From the NCBI GenBank assembly GCA_934729465.1, contig CAKVEP010000004.1:1-64000 (forward strand): a stretch of DNA of 64,000 nucleotides. Direction: 5' to 3'. The DNA comes from an uncultured Eubacteriales bacterium. Its GTDB lineage: Bacteria > Bacillota > Clostridia > Oscillospirales > Acutalibacteraceae. Positions 1-7,351 of this stretch are shown here, piece by piece (position 1 is the stretch's first letter; every line of letters starts with the position of its first letter). The translations under genes were made by a program, and so were the position numbers. The notes beneath the pieces are model-generated. The model was not told the DNA's origin. It did not search any database and was given only the letters and a program-made list of their open reading frames with translations.

Positions 1-74
1 GGATGTAGCTCATCTGGTAGAGCGCCACCTTGCCAAGGTGGAGGTAGCGGGTTCGAGCCCCGTCATCCGCTCCA
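1..74 (+). tRNA. tRNA-Gly (anticodon GCC), 5' end cut by window edge
   Basis: Cloverleaf read directly: D arm GCTC/GAGC, anticodon stem CCACC/GGTGG around loop TTGCCAA (anticodon GCC), T arm GCGGG with loop TTCGAGC, acceptor 3' strand CATCCGC, discriminator T and an encoded CCA at 72-74. The 5' acceptor strand visible is only GGATG, so the first two bases lie outside the window. It sits 15 bases upstream of a tRNA-Cys and is probably co-transcribed with it. Confidence 0.95.
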
Positions 75-89
75 TTTTTATATGTAAAT

Positions 90-164
<75 letters not shown>

Positions 165-281
165 TTAATTAATATTATTATAAAGTAAGGTGTCTTGATT
201 GACGGTTTGTGAATGTTTCTGCCGTTGTAGAGACTCCGTTTTTATTAGACTTTACATTTAAAAACTTGAGGGGAATTGGTT

Positions 282-545
282 TTGAAGCTACTAAACATTG
301 GATTTGGAAATATGGTTTCATATGGAAGATTGGTTTCTATATTAAGCTCAGACTCTGCGCCGATAAAAAGGGTTATTCAAGAAACCAAGGCGAGAAATAT
401 GCTGATAGATGCTACTTACGGAAGGCGAACAAAATCCGTTTTGGTTATGGATAGCGGACATGTTATTTTGTCGGCATTGCAGCCGGAAACTATATCAAGC
501 CGATTTGAAAAGGAAAATAATTTAATTGAAGAAAGCGAGGAATAA
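282..545 (+). CDS. remA: RemA/DUF370 family DNA-binding regulator
   Basis: 87-residue protein of the RemA (extracellular matrix regulator A, DUF370) family. It carries the family hallmarks NIGFGN near the N terminus, SAPIKR, LIDATYGRRT and SALQPET. In Bacillus subtilis RemA is a small oligomeric DNA-binding protein that activates biofilm matrix and osmoprotection genes; in Clostridia it usually sits directly before gmk, as here. I chose the TTG at 282 over the TTG at 276: the purine-rich AGGGG at 269-273 is only two bases from 276 but eight from 282, and the shorter protein matches the usual N terminus. Its stop overlaps the gmk start by one base (TAATG). No convincing promoter was seen between the tRNAs and this gene. 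Confidence 0.9.
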   Translation: MKLLNIGFGNMVSYGRLVSILSSDSAPIKRVIQETKARNMLIDATYGRRTKSVLVMDSGHVILSALQPETISSRFEKENNLIEESEE

Positions 546-1168
546 TGTTAATGGTGAGTTCTCATGAAGGCCTTTTGATAGTTTTGTCTGGTCCGTCGGG
601 GGCAGGGAAAGACACAGTGCTTAAACAATTATTATTAAAAAGCGAAAGTCTTAGTTTGTCTGTGTCTGCAACAACAAGGCAGCCTCGCAGCGGGGAAATT
701 CACGGGAAAGATTATTATTTCGTGTCAGAGCAAGAGTTTATGGATATGGTCGAAAAGCAAACGATGCTTGAATATGCGAAGTATTGTGGGAATTATTACG
801 GGACTCCGATTACTCAATTAAATGAGATGTTAGGCGACAATAAAGACGTTATTTTAGAAATAGAGGTTGCTGGCGGAGAACAAATAAGGGAGAAATGCCC
901 TGAGGCAGTTAGTATATTTATAGTTCCGCCCTCACTTGAAGTGTTAGAATCAAGGCTCAGGGGAAGAGGGCTAGACAGTGATGAGGTTATCAAAGGAAGG
1001 CTCGAAGTGGCTAAGCAGGAAATAAAATCAGCCGATAAATATGACTATGTTGTTATTAATGACTCTTTAGACAAGTGTGTGGAAAGTATATTGTGCATTA
1101 TATTTTCTGAGCATATGAAGTCAAAAAGAAGGAAAAGTTTAATTAATGAGGTGTTGAAAAATGCGTAA
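545..1168 (+). CDS. gmk: Guanylate kinase
   Basis: Converts GMP and ATP to GDP and ADP in guanine nucleotide synthesis; cytosolic. The 207 residues match the family length. The P-loop GPSGAGKD is at residues 16-23, followed by the GMP-binding region (SVSATTRQPRSGE, DYYFVS) and the typical LEYA and ILEIEVAGG segments. An in-frame ATG at 551 is also possible; GAGG at 537-540 lies between the optimal distances for the two. Translation is probably coupled to remA through the one-base overlap, and its end overlaps rpoZ by eight bases. The gmk-rpoZ-priA order is standard in Firmicutes. Confidence 0.97.
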   Translation: MLMVSSHEGLLIVLSGPSGAGKDTVLKQLLLKSESLSLSVSATTRQPRSGEIHGKDYYFVSEQEFMDMVEKQTMLEYAKYCGNYYGTPITQLNEMLGDNKDVILEIEVAGGEQIREKCPEAVSIFIVPPSLEVLESRLRGRGLDSDEVIKGRLEVAKQEIKSADKYDYVVINDSLDKCVESILCIIFSEHMKSKRRKSLINEVLKNA

Positions 1169-1376
1169 ATTGTCAATAGACGATATGTTTATGGGTAAGC
1201 AGAGCAGGTATGCTTTAGCAATTGCCGTTGCCAAGAGGGCTAGGCAGATAATTGACGAAATAAATGAAACTGGAGAAAGAAGTGCTGAAAAGAGTACGGA
1301 AAGGGCAGTTATTTTAGCTATAGATGACTTTAAAAATCACAAATATGATATAATAGAACCTGATGATGAACAATAA
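1161..1376 (+). CDS. rpoZ: RNA polymerase omega subunit
   Basis: 71-residue omega subunit that helps fold and hold the beta' subunit of RNA polymerase. The omega signature is visible: SRYALAIAVAKRARQI, then E-K-S-T-E-RAVILAIDDF. It starts inside the end of gmk and its own end overlaps the start assigned to priA by 14 bases, so the three are read as one coupled unit. Length and position are normal for Clostridia. Confidence 0.95.
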   Translation: MRKLSIDDMFMGKQSRYALAIAVAKRARQIIDEINETGERSAEKSTERAVILAIDDFKNHKYDIIEPDDEQ

Positions 1377-3849
1377 AATTGTTGAGTGTGATGATAAATT
1401 GATGGTTAAAGTTGCGATAGAAAAGATAAACTATGATGCCGACATATTATATACTTACAGTGTACCTGAAAATTTTGAAAACTTAGTTTGTGTTGGGAAA
1501 AGAGTTTTAGTACCATTTGGCAAAGGAAATTCAAAACGTAAGGGAATTATTGTGGAAATTACCGGCGAGAATTTAAAAATAAGAAATATTAAATCAATTA
1601 TTACGGTGCTCGATGAAGCACCTTTTATTAATAAAAAAATGTTGCAACTTGCATTGTGGATGAAAAATAATTATTTTTGTAGTTTGTATGATGCGATAAA
1701 ATTAATTGTACCGACAGGTTCTAAAAAAAGCGCTGAGGTTTTTTATATTTTTGACAAAAATAATAAATTGATTAATAAAATTAATTTAAGCGAAGGTCAA
1801 AATAAGCTGATAAAAAAAATTATAGATAGCGGCGGAAAATTAAATAAGGCACGTCTTATTGACAGTGATAATGAAAAAGAGTATAATAAATATATTGATG
1901 AATTATTGAAATCAGGCATAATACACGAAGAAATTTCATCAATAAAAAATGTTGGCGAAAGATTATTTAAGATAGTGAATGTAAATGAGAATTTAGATTT
2001 GCAAAAGTTAAAGCTTACAGAAAAACAAAAAAAGGTTTACGAATTTGTGAAAAATTCGCAAGATACATCAATAAAAGAGATTTGTTATTTTTTAGGTGTT
2101 AGTACAAGCGTTGTTGACGGACTAATTAAAAAAAATATTTTAATTTCGAGTGAAAAAAAAGTATATAAAAGTCCGTTGTCAAAAAAATATAATAATGCTG
2201 TAAATGTAGAATTTGAATTATCAGACGAACAAAAAATTGTGTATAATAAACTATCTAAGGATGTGTCATCAGACGACTATACGGTTTCATTGCTTCACGG
2301 AGTCACTGGAAGCGGAAAAACGGCAGTGTTCATTAAGCTTATAGATTATGCGTTGAATTTAGGGAAAAACGTTATAATGATGGTGCCGGAAATTTCTTTA
2401 ACAGCACAAATAGTAAGTCTTTTCAAGGGGAGATATGGCGACGACGTATCTATTATACACAGCGGTCTTTCGGACTGGGAAAGATTTGATGAGTGGAAAA
2501 AAATAAAAGAAGGAAAATCTAAAATAGCAGTTGGAACACGCAGTGCAGTGTTTGCGCCGTTTGATGAAGTTGGTCTTATTATAATAGACGAAGAGCATGA
2601 GTATACTTATAAATCTGAGTCTTTGCCGAGGTTTCATGCAAGAGATGTGGCGAAATACAGGTGTAAACAGTGCGGGGGAACAGTACTTTTGTCTTCAGCA
2701 ACGCCGTCTGTGGAAAGCTATTACCTTGCGGATGTTGGTAAATATAATTTGTGTGAATTGACTCATAGATACGGGAACACAACGCTTCCTAATGTTGAGG
2801 TTGTGGACATGAATGATGAGGTCAGCAACGGAAATATCTCGCAATTTAGCCGTTCTATGATTGAGGCGGTTAAGGAGAATATAAAGTGTGGCAAGCAATC
2901 GATATTGTTTTTAAACAGAAGAGGGTATCACACATTTGCAAAATGTAAGGAATGCGGCGAGGTGCTGAATTGTCCAAATTGTAACGTGTCGCTGAATTAT
3001 CACTCTGACAACAACAGATTAATGTGCCATTATTGTGGGTATTCAAAGGAATTTTCAAAGGTATGTGTGAGCTGTGGCAAGGAAGCTGTTTACTACACCG
3101 GTTTTGGAACTCAGAAAGCTGTTGAACAATTGGAAAAATTTGTTCCAGAGGCTAATGTTTTAAGGGTTGATGCGGACACAACACAAAAAAAATATTCGCA
3201 TGAAAAGTTATTTAGCGAGTTTAAACAGGGAAAATACAACGTAATGCTAGGAACGCAAATGATATCTAAGGGTTTAAACTTTCCGAATGTTACTCTTGTT
3301 GGAATAATATTGGCAGATAGGGCGCTGTATTCTGATGATTTCAGAAGTTATGAAAAGGCGTTTTCTATGATGACGCAAGTTATAGGAAGAGCCGGAAGAG
3401 GCGATTTTGAAGGCAAAGCGATAATTCAAACATTTACTCCCGAAAATAGTATAATTGAGTTGGCAGCTAGGCAAGACTACGTAGGATTTTACAGAAATGA
3501 AATACAAATAAGAAAATTAATGTTGTATCCACCGTTTGTGGATTTGTGCGTTGTTGGCTTTAACGGGAGTAACGAAGCAAAGACTTTGGATGTGGCAATG
3601 AAATTTTTTAGCGAAATAAAAAAGCTTGCTGCAAGCAAATACAGCCAAATGCCTTTAAGAATTTTTAAACCAACCCAGGCGAATATAAATAAAGTTGGCG
3701 GAAAATATAGAGTAAAAATATTAATAAAGTGTAAAAATAATAAAATTTTCAGAAATATGATTTCTGATATGCTGATGATAAATAAGACAAAAATTAAAAA
3801 TAATAGTGTAAATGTGTTTGTGGACATAAATCCAGACACCGTTTTATAG
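1363..3849 (+). CDS. priA: Primosomal protein N' (PriA), replication restart helicase
   Basis: Superfamily 2 3'-to-5' DNA helicase that reloads the replisome at stalled forks. The 828 residues carry an N-terminal DNA-binding domain, Walker A GVTGSGKT at about residue 313, the DEEH box at about 409, and the eight-cysteine zinc region (CKECG, CPNC, CHYC, CVSC) at about residues 528-575. GTQMISKG and the QVIGRAGRG motif VI follow. The start is uncertain: ATG at 1363 is the longest choice, while ATG at 1402 (MVKVAIEKI) fits the usual family N terminus better; neither has a good ribosome-binding site, suggesting coupling to rpoZ. The gene is more AT-rich in its first third than its neighbours. Confidence 0.97.
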   Translation: MMNNKIVECDDKLMVKVAIEKINYDADILYTYSVPENFENLVCVGKRVLVPFGKGNSKRKGIIVEITGENLKIRNIKSIITVLDEAPFINKKMLQLALWMKNNYFCSLYDAIKLIVPTGSKKSAEVFYIFDKNNKLINKINLSEGQNKLIKKIIDSGGKLNKARLIDSDNEKEYNKYIDELLKSGIIHEEISSIKNVGERLFKIVNVNENLDLQKLKLTEKQKKVYEFVKNSQDTSIKEICYFLGVSTSVVDGLIKKNILISSEKKVYKSPLSKKYNNAVNVEFELSDEQKIVYNKLSKDVSSDDYTVSLLHGVTGSGKTAVFIKLIDYALNLGKNVIMMVPEISLTAQIVSLFKGRYGDDVSIIHSGLSDWERFDEWKKIKEGKSKIAVGTRSAVFAPFDEVGLIIIDEEHEYTYKSESLPRFHARDVAKYRCKQCGGTVLLSSATPSVESYYLADVGKYNLCELTHRYGNTTLPNVEVVDMNDEVSNGNISQFSRSMIEAVKENIKCGKQSILFLNRRGYHTFAKCKECGEVLNCPNCNVSLNYHSDNNRLMCHYCGYSKEFSKVCVSCGKEAVYYTGFGTQKAVEQLEKFVPEANVLRVDADTTQKKYSHEKLFSEFKQGKYNVMLGTQMISKGLNFPNVTLVGIILADRALYSDDFRSYEKAFSMMTQVIGRAGRGDFEGKAIIQTFTPENSIIELAARQDYVGFYRNEIQIRKLMLYPPFVDLCVVGFNGSNEAKTLDVAMKFFSEIKKLAASKYSQMPLRIFKPTQANINKVGGKYRVKILIKCKNNKIFRNMISDMLMINKTKIKNNSVNVFVDINPDTVL

Positions 3850-3860
3850 GAGGAATATAA

Positions 3861-4322
3861 ATGGCAATAAGGAATATAATTCTTGAAGGAAATGAAATAT
3901 TAAATAAAAAATGTAGACCTGTTGAAAAATTCGATGAGCGTTTATGGCAGCTTATTGACGACATGAAAGAAACGATGTACAATTCAAATGGAGTTGGCTT
4001 GGCAGCTCCGCAAGTTGGTATATTAAGAAGGGTTGTAGTTGTAGATGTTGGCGATGGTCTAATTGAGCTTGTAAACCCTGAAATAATCGAGCAAGACGGC
4101 GAGCAAAGAGAAATTGAAGGATGTTTGTCATGCCCGGGGCAGTATGGCACTACAATAAGACCTATGTTTGTAAAAGTGGCGGCGAAAGACAGAAATGGTA
4201 AAGACATTCAACTAAGCGGAATGGCTTTGAAAGCAAGAGCTTTTTGTCACGAAATAGACCACTTAGACGGAATATTGTTTAAATCAAAGGTGATTTCAGG
4301 AGATATAAATTTAAAGAGGTGA
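3861..4322 (+). CDS. def: Peptide deformylase
   Basis: Removes the N-formyl group from nascent proteins. The 153 residues show all three metal-site motifs: GVGLAAPQ at 44-51, EGCLS with Cys88, and HEIDH with His130, Glu131 and His134. A strong GGAGGA precedes the ATG. It is paired with fmt, the enzyme that adds the formyl group; the two genes nearly abut. This pairing is conserved across bacteria. Confidence 0.97.
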   Translation: MAIRNIILEGNEILNKKCRPVEKFDERLWQLIDDMKETMYNSNGVGLAAPQVGILRRVVVVDVGDGLIELVNPEIIEQDGEQREIEGCLSCPGQYGTTIRPMFVKVAAKDRNGKDIQLSGMALKARAFCHEIDHLDGILFKSKVISGDINLKR

Positions 4323-4327
4323 ATTTC

Positions 4328-5257
4328 TTGAATATAATTTTTATGGGAACTCCAAAATTTGCGGTTCCATGTTTAAAGTCGTTAATCGAGGCAGGACATA
4401 AAATAAAATGTGTTGTGACTCAGCCAGACAAGCCAAGTGGAAGAGGTTACAAAATAACATATCCGGAAGTAAAGCAATGTGCTCTTGATTACGGATTGGA
4501 GGTTTTTCAGCCGTCGAGGCTTCGTGACGATGGCGTGGAGCAAAAATTAAAATCGTTCGATGCCGATGTTATAGTGGTGGTAGCTTATGGTAAAATATTG
4601 CCTAAATATATTCTGGATATGCCTAAATACGGCTGTATAAATGTTCACGGTTCGTTGTTACCTAAATATAGAGGAGCCGCTCCGATACAGTGGAGCGTGA
4701 TTAACGGAGAATCAAAAACGGGCGTCACAACAATGTATATGGACGAAACTATGGATACCGGAGATATAATTTTAAAATCTGAAACAGAAATAGGTGCAAA
4801 TGAGACTTCTGGAGAGCTTTATGACAGATTATCTGAAATGGGAGCAAATTTAATTGTTGAAACAATAAAAAAGCTGGAAAAGGGAAATGTTGAAAGAATA
4901 AAGCAGCAAAATGAGGATGCAACTTATGCGCCTATGCTTGAAAAAAGTATGGGTAAAATAGACTGGAATAAATCTTCTTTGAAAATACATAATTTGATTA
5001 GAGGGGTAAATCCGTGGCCTATTGCACACACTAAATTTAAAGGTAAGACATTAAAAATATACAATTCTGAAATTATATCTGGTAAGGGTGGCAAGAGCGG
5101 TGAAATAATTAGTGTTAAACCGTTGCAGGTTGCCTGTGGAGATGGAAATTCAATTGAGCTTAAAGAAGTACAGTTAGAAGGTAAAAAAAGGATGATGGCA
5201 GAGGACTTTGCCAGAGGTTATAGAATAGAAGTGGGCGCTTTTTTTGAAATGGAGTGA
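4328..5257 (+). CDS. fmt: Methionyl-tRNA formyltransferase
   Basis: Formylates Met-tRNA(fMet) using 10-formyltetrahydrofolate, to make the initiator tRNA. The protein begins with the family sequence NIIFMGTPKFA and carries the formyltransferase core HGSLLPKYRGAAPIQW, then the C-terminal tRNA-binding domain. I place the start at TTG 4328, because AAAGAGGTG at 4313-4321 is an ideal ribosome-binding site for it and the next residues match other Fmt N termini. The GTG at 4319 lies inside that site. The result is 309 residues, the usual length. Confidence 0.95.
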   Translation: MNIIFMGTPKFAVPCLKSLIEAGHKIKCVVTQPDKPSGRGYKITYPEVKQCALDYGLEVFQPSRLRDDGVEQKLKSFDADVIVVVAYGKILPKYILDMPKYGCINVHGSLLPKYRGAAPIQWSVINGESKTGVTTMYMDETMDTGDIILKSETEIGANETSGELYDRLSEMGANLIVETIKKLEKGNVERIKQQNEDATYAPMLEKSMGKIDWNKSSLKIHNLIRGVNPWPIAHTKFKGKTLKIYNSEIISGKGGKSGEIISVKPLQVACGDGNSIELKEVQLEGKKRMMAEDFARGYRIEVGAFFEME

Positions 5258-5262
5258 TTATA

Positions 5263-5955
5263 ATGTTTTATTATTATGATACAAGTTATTTTTTATATAT
5301 GATTGTAACGTTGGCAGTGTCGATGTATGCGCAAATTAAAGTGCAAACAACGTTTAATAAGTACTCTAAAGTAAAAAGCCAAGGCGGGCTTACAGGTGAA
5401 CAAGCAGCAAGAAAGGTTCTTTTAAGGGATAATGTTGGAGATGTTTCCATAAGCCACATCTCAGGGAATTTGAATGACTACTATGACCCAAGGGAAAACG
5501 TGATAAAATTGTCAGACAATGTTTATGGTAGCACATCAATATCAGCAATAGGAGTAGCAGCTCACGAGGCAGGTCACGCAGTTCAAACTGCAAAACAGTA
5601 TTTACCGATAAAAATAAGACAGTTTCTTGTTCCGATATCACAATTCGGGTCTAGTATGTCAATGCCACTGATTTTTATAGGACTATTGTTTCCGAGTAAA
5701 TATAATTTTTTAGTAAACATTGGCATAATGCTGTTTGCTTTAGCGGTGTTGTTCCAAGTTATAACGCTTCCAGTGGAAATTAATGCAAGTAAACGAGCTT
5801 TGGTGGCTTTGGAAGAATCGGGAATATTGTATGGCGAAGAAGTCGAGGGAGCAAGAAAAGTTCTTAGTGCAGCAGCACTCACTTACCTTGCCGCAACGTT
5901 TACAGCTTTGCTATCTCTGTTAAGGCTCGTGTTAATATCGAGGAGAAGAGATTAA
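5263..5955 (+). CDS. YugP-family membrane zinc metallopeptidase
   Basis: 230-residue integral membrane protein of the neutral zinc metallopeptidase 2 (YugP) family. There is an N-terminal membrane helix, then a cytoplasmic or interfacial segment with the zinc-binding HEAGH motif at residues 101-105, then further hydrophobic helices (about 125-165 and 200-225). EINAS(K) near residue 173 is likely to supply the third zinc ligand, as in related peptidases. The natural substrate of this family is not known to me. ATG 5263 is preferred: GGAG at 5251-5254 is eight bases upstream, and it follows the fmt stop directly. It is the last gene before a strong terminator. Confidence 0.9.
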   Translation: MFYYYDTSYFLYMIVTLAVSMYAQIKVQTTFNKYSKVKSQGGLTGEQAARKVLLRDNVGDVSISHISGNLNDYYDPRENVIKLSDNVYGSTSISAIGVAAHEAGHAVQTAKQYLPIKIRQFLVPISQFGSSMSMPLIFIGLLFPSKYNFLVNIGIMLFALAVLFQVITLPVEINASKRALVALEESGILYGEEVEGARKVLSAAALTYLAATFTALLSLLRLVLISRRRD

Positions 5956-5974
5956 TTGAATAAATGACTATAAA

Positions 5975-6018
5975 AAAACTACTTAAATTCCAAAAAATTA
6001 CGGAGTTTAAGTAGTTTT
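5975..6018. terminator. Bidirectional intrinsic terminator between yugP-type gene and lysC
   Basis: The arms 5975-5991 and 6002-6018 form a 17-base-pair stem (AAAACTACTTAAA core with one G-T pair) around a 10-base loop. It is flanked by runs of A on the left and T on the right, so it can stop transcription from both converging genes; the T run is longer for the minus-strand lysC. Confidence 0.85.
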
Positions 6019-6037
6019 ACTGTTTTACAGGTTTTAT

Positions 6038-7252
6038 TTAATCTAGGTGACTAAAAAATTTATTATGTATAGAATTTAGTGCGGTGTCGACATCCTCAGA
6101 CGCTATCAACACAGACACTTTTATTTCGCTTGTGGAAATCATTTGAATATTTATCTGAGCATCGAACAAAGCTTCAAACATCATAGAAGCAATCCCAACG
6201 TGGGTTTCCATGCCTGTTCCAACTATTGAAACTTTAGCCACGTCTTCATCGATTAAAATTTGAGCATTTTCAATAGGCTCAATGTACTTTGATAATATCT
6301 CTTCAGTTTCCTCAACCTGGTCTCTTGTTATGGTGAACGTAATATCCTTTAGATTGTTGCGACCAATGGATTGTAAAATAATATCGACATTTATACCCTT
6401 AGACGACAATTTTGAAAAAAGTTTAAAAGCAAAACCAGGTTTGTCAGGAATATTTGTAACGGAAATTCTAGCAACATTATTGTCGGTTGTAACACCGCTT
6501 ATAAGCATTTTTTCCAATCTAGCAGCCTCCTTAACAATAGTACCGGGGACGTTATTCATGCTTGATAGCACCTCAATTTCAACATTATATTTTTTTGCCA
6601 TTTCAACAGACCTATTATTTAACACTTGAGCTCCGAGAGTCGCCAACTCTAGCATTTCGTCGTAAGAGATAGCATCAAGTTTTTTAGCATTAGGAACTCT
6701 CCTTGGGTCGGCTGTAAAAACCCCTTCAACGTCTGTGTAAATTTTACATACGTCTGCGTTCATTACTGCGGCTATGGCAACCGCACTCGTATCTGACCCG
6801 CCTCTTCCCATAGTTGTTATGTCGCCAAATTTATTTATGCCTTGGAATCCGGCAACTATAACTATGTTTTTTTTATCTAATTCTCTCTTTATTCTGTCAG
6901 GCGTGACCTTTTCAATTCTTGCATTACTATAGTCGGCATCTGTGAAAAATCCGGCTTGCCAGCCCAGTAGTGAAACGACCGGGAATCCCAATTTTTCAAT
7001 AGCCATCGCAAGAAGAGACATAGAAATTTGTTCCCCCGCAGATAAAAGTACATCCATTTCACGTCTTGAAGGATGAGAGTTAATTTCTGAAGCTTTAAAA
7101 ATTAACTCATCAGTGGTGTCTCCCTGAGCCGACACAACCACAACAACATCATTGCCCTTTGAATATTCACTAGTAATAATTCTGGCAACATTAAAAACGT
7201 GGTCAGCGTCGGCAACGGAACTTCCACCGAATTTTTGAACTATAAGACTCAT
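6038..7252 (-). CDS. lysC: Aspartokinase
   Basis: Phosphorylates aspartate, the first step toward lysine, diaminopimelate, threonine and methionine. The kinase domain opens with VQKFGGSSVAD and contains TTMGRGGSDTSAVA and the TDVEGVFTADPR segment. Two ACT domains follow from about residue 265 (ISVTNIPDKPGFAFKLF; KVSIVGTGMETHVG), as expected for a feedback-regulated enzyme. The ATG at 7252, 12 bases after AAGGAGG, is the real start; upstream in-frame codons run through a promoter. No lysine riboswitch fits in the 99-base gap upstream. Together with dapF and dapL elsewhere in the window it points to the aminotransferase route to diaminopimelate. Confidence 0.95.
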   Translation of the reverse strand: MSLIVQKFGGSSVADADHVFNVARIITSEYSKGNDVVVVVSAQGDTTDELIFKASEINSHPSRREMDVLLSAGEQISMSLLAMAIEKLGFPVVSLLGWQAGFFTDADYSNARIEKVTPDRIKRELDKKNIVIVAGFQGINKFGDITTMGRGGSDTSAVAIAAVMNADVCKIYTDVEGVFTADPRRVPNAKKLDAISYDEMLELATLGAQVLNNRSVEMAKKYNVEIEVLSSMNNVPGTIVKEAARLEKMLISGVTTDNNVARISVTNIPDKPGFAFKLFSKLSSKGINVDIILQSIGRNNLKDITFTITRDQVEETEEILSKYIEPIENAQILIDEDVAKVSIVGTGMETHVGIASMMFEALFDAQINIQMISTSEIKVSVLIASEDVDTALNSIHNKFFSHLD

Positions 7253-7304
7253 AATTTTTATGGCCTCCTTAAAATACAAAGGATATAATTTAATATTAAA
7301 TGTA

Positions 7305-7333
7305 TTTATAACATTATATACACAAGTTGACAA
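7305..7333 (-). promoter_or_regulatory. Predicted sigma-A promoter of lysC
   Basis: On the minus strand, TTGTCA (7333-7328) is followed by a 17-base spacer and TATAAA (7310-7305). It lies in the short gap between the penicillin-binding protein stop and lysC, giving an untranslated leader of roughly 45 bases. Confidence 0.55.
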
Positions 7334-7351
7334 ATTTGTTATAGACAAGTT

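Noticed and set aside
209..454. 81-residue open frame over remA
   Set aside because: It lies in another frame across remA, has no ribosome-binding site and no recognisable features; remA is conserved and explains the region.
2398..3058. Open frames on the minus strand inside priA
   Set aside because: They are shadows of the priA coding sequence, with low-complexity translations and no start signals.
5975..6018. Hairpin between yugP and lysC as an attenuator or riboswitch
   Set aside because: It lies at the 3' end of both converging genes, so a shared terminator is the simpler reading.
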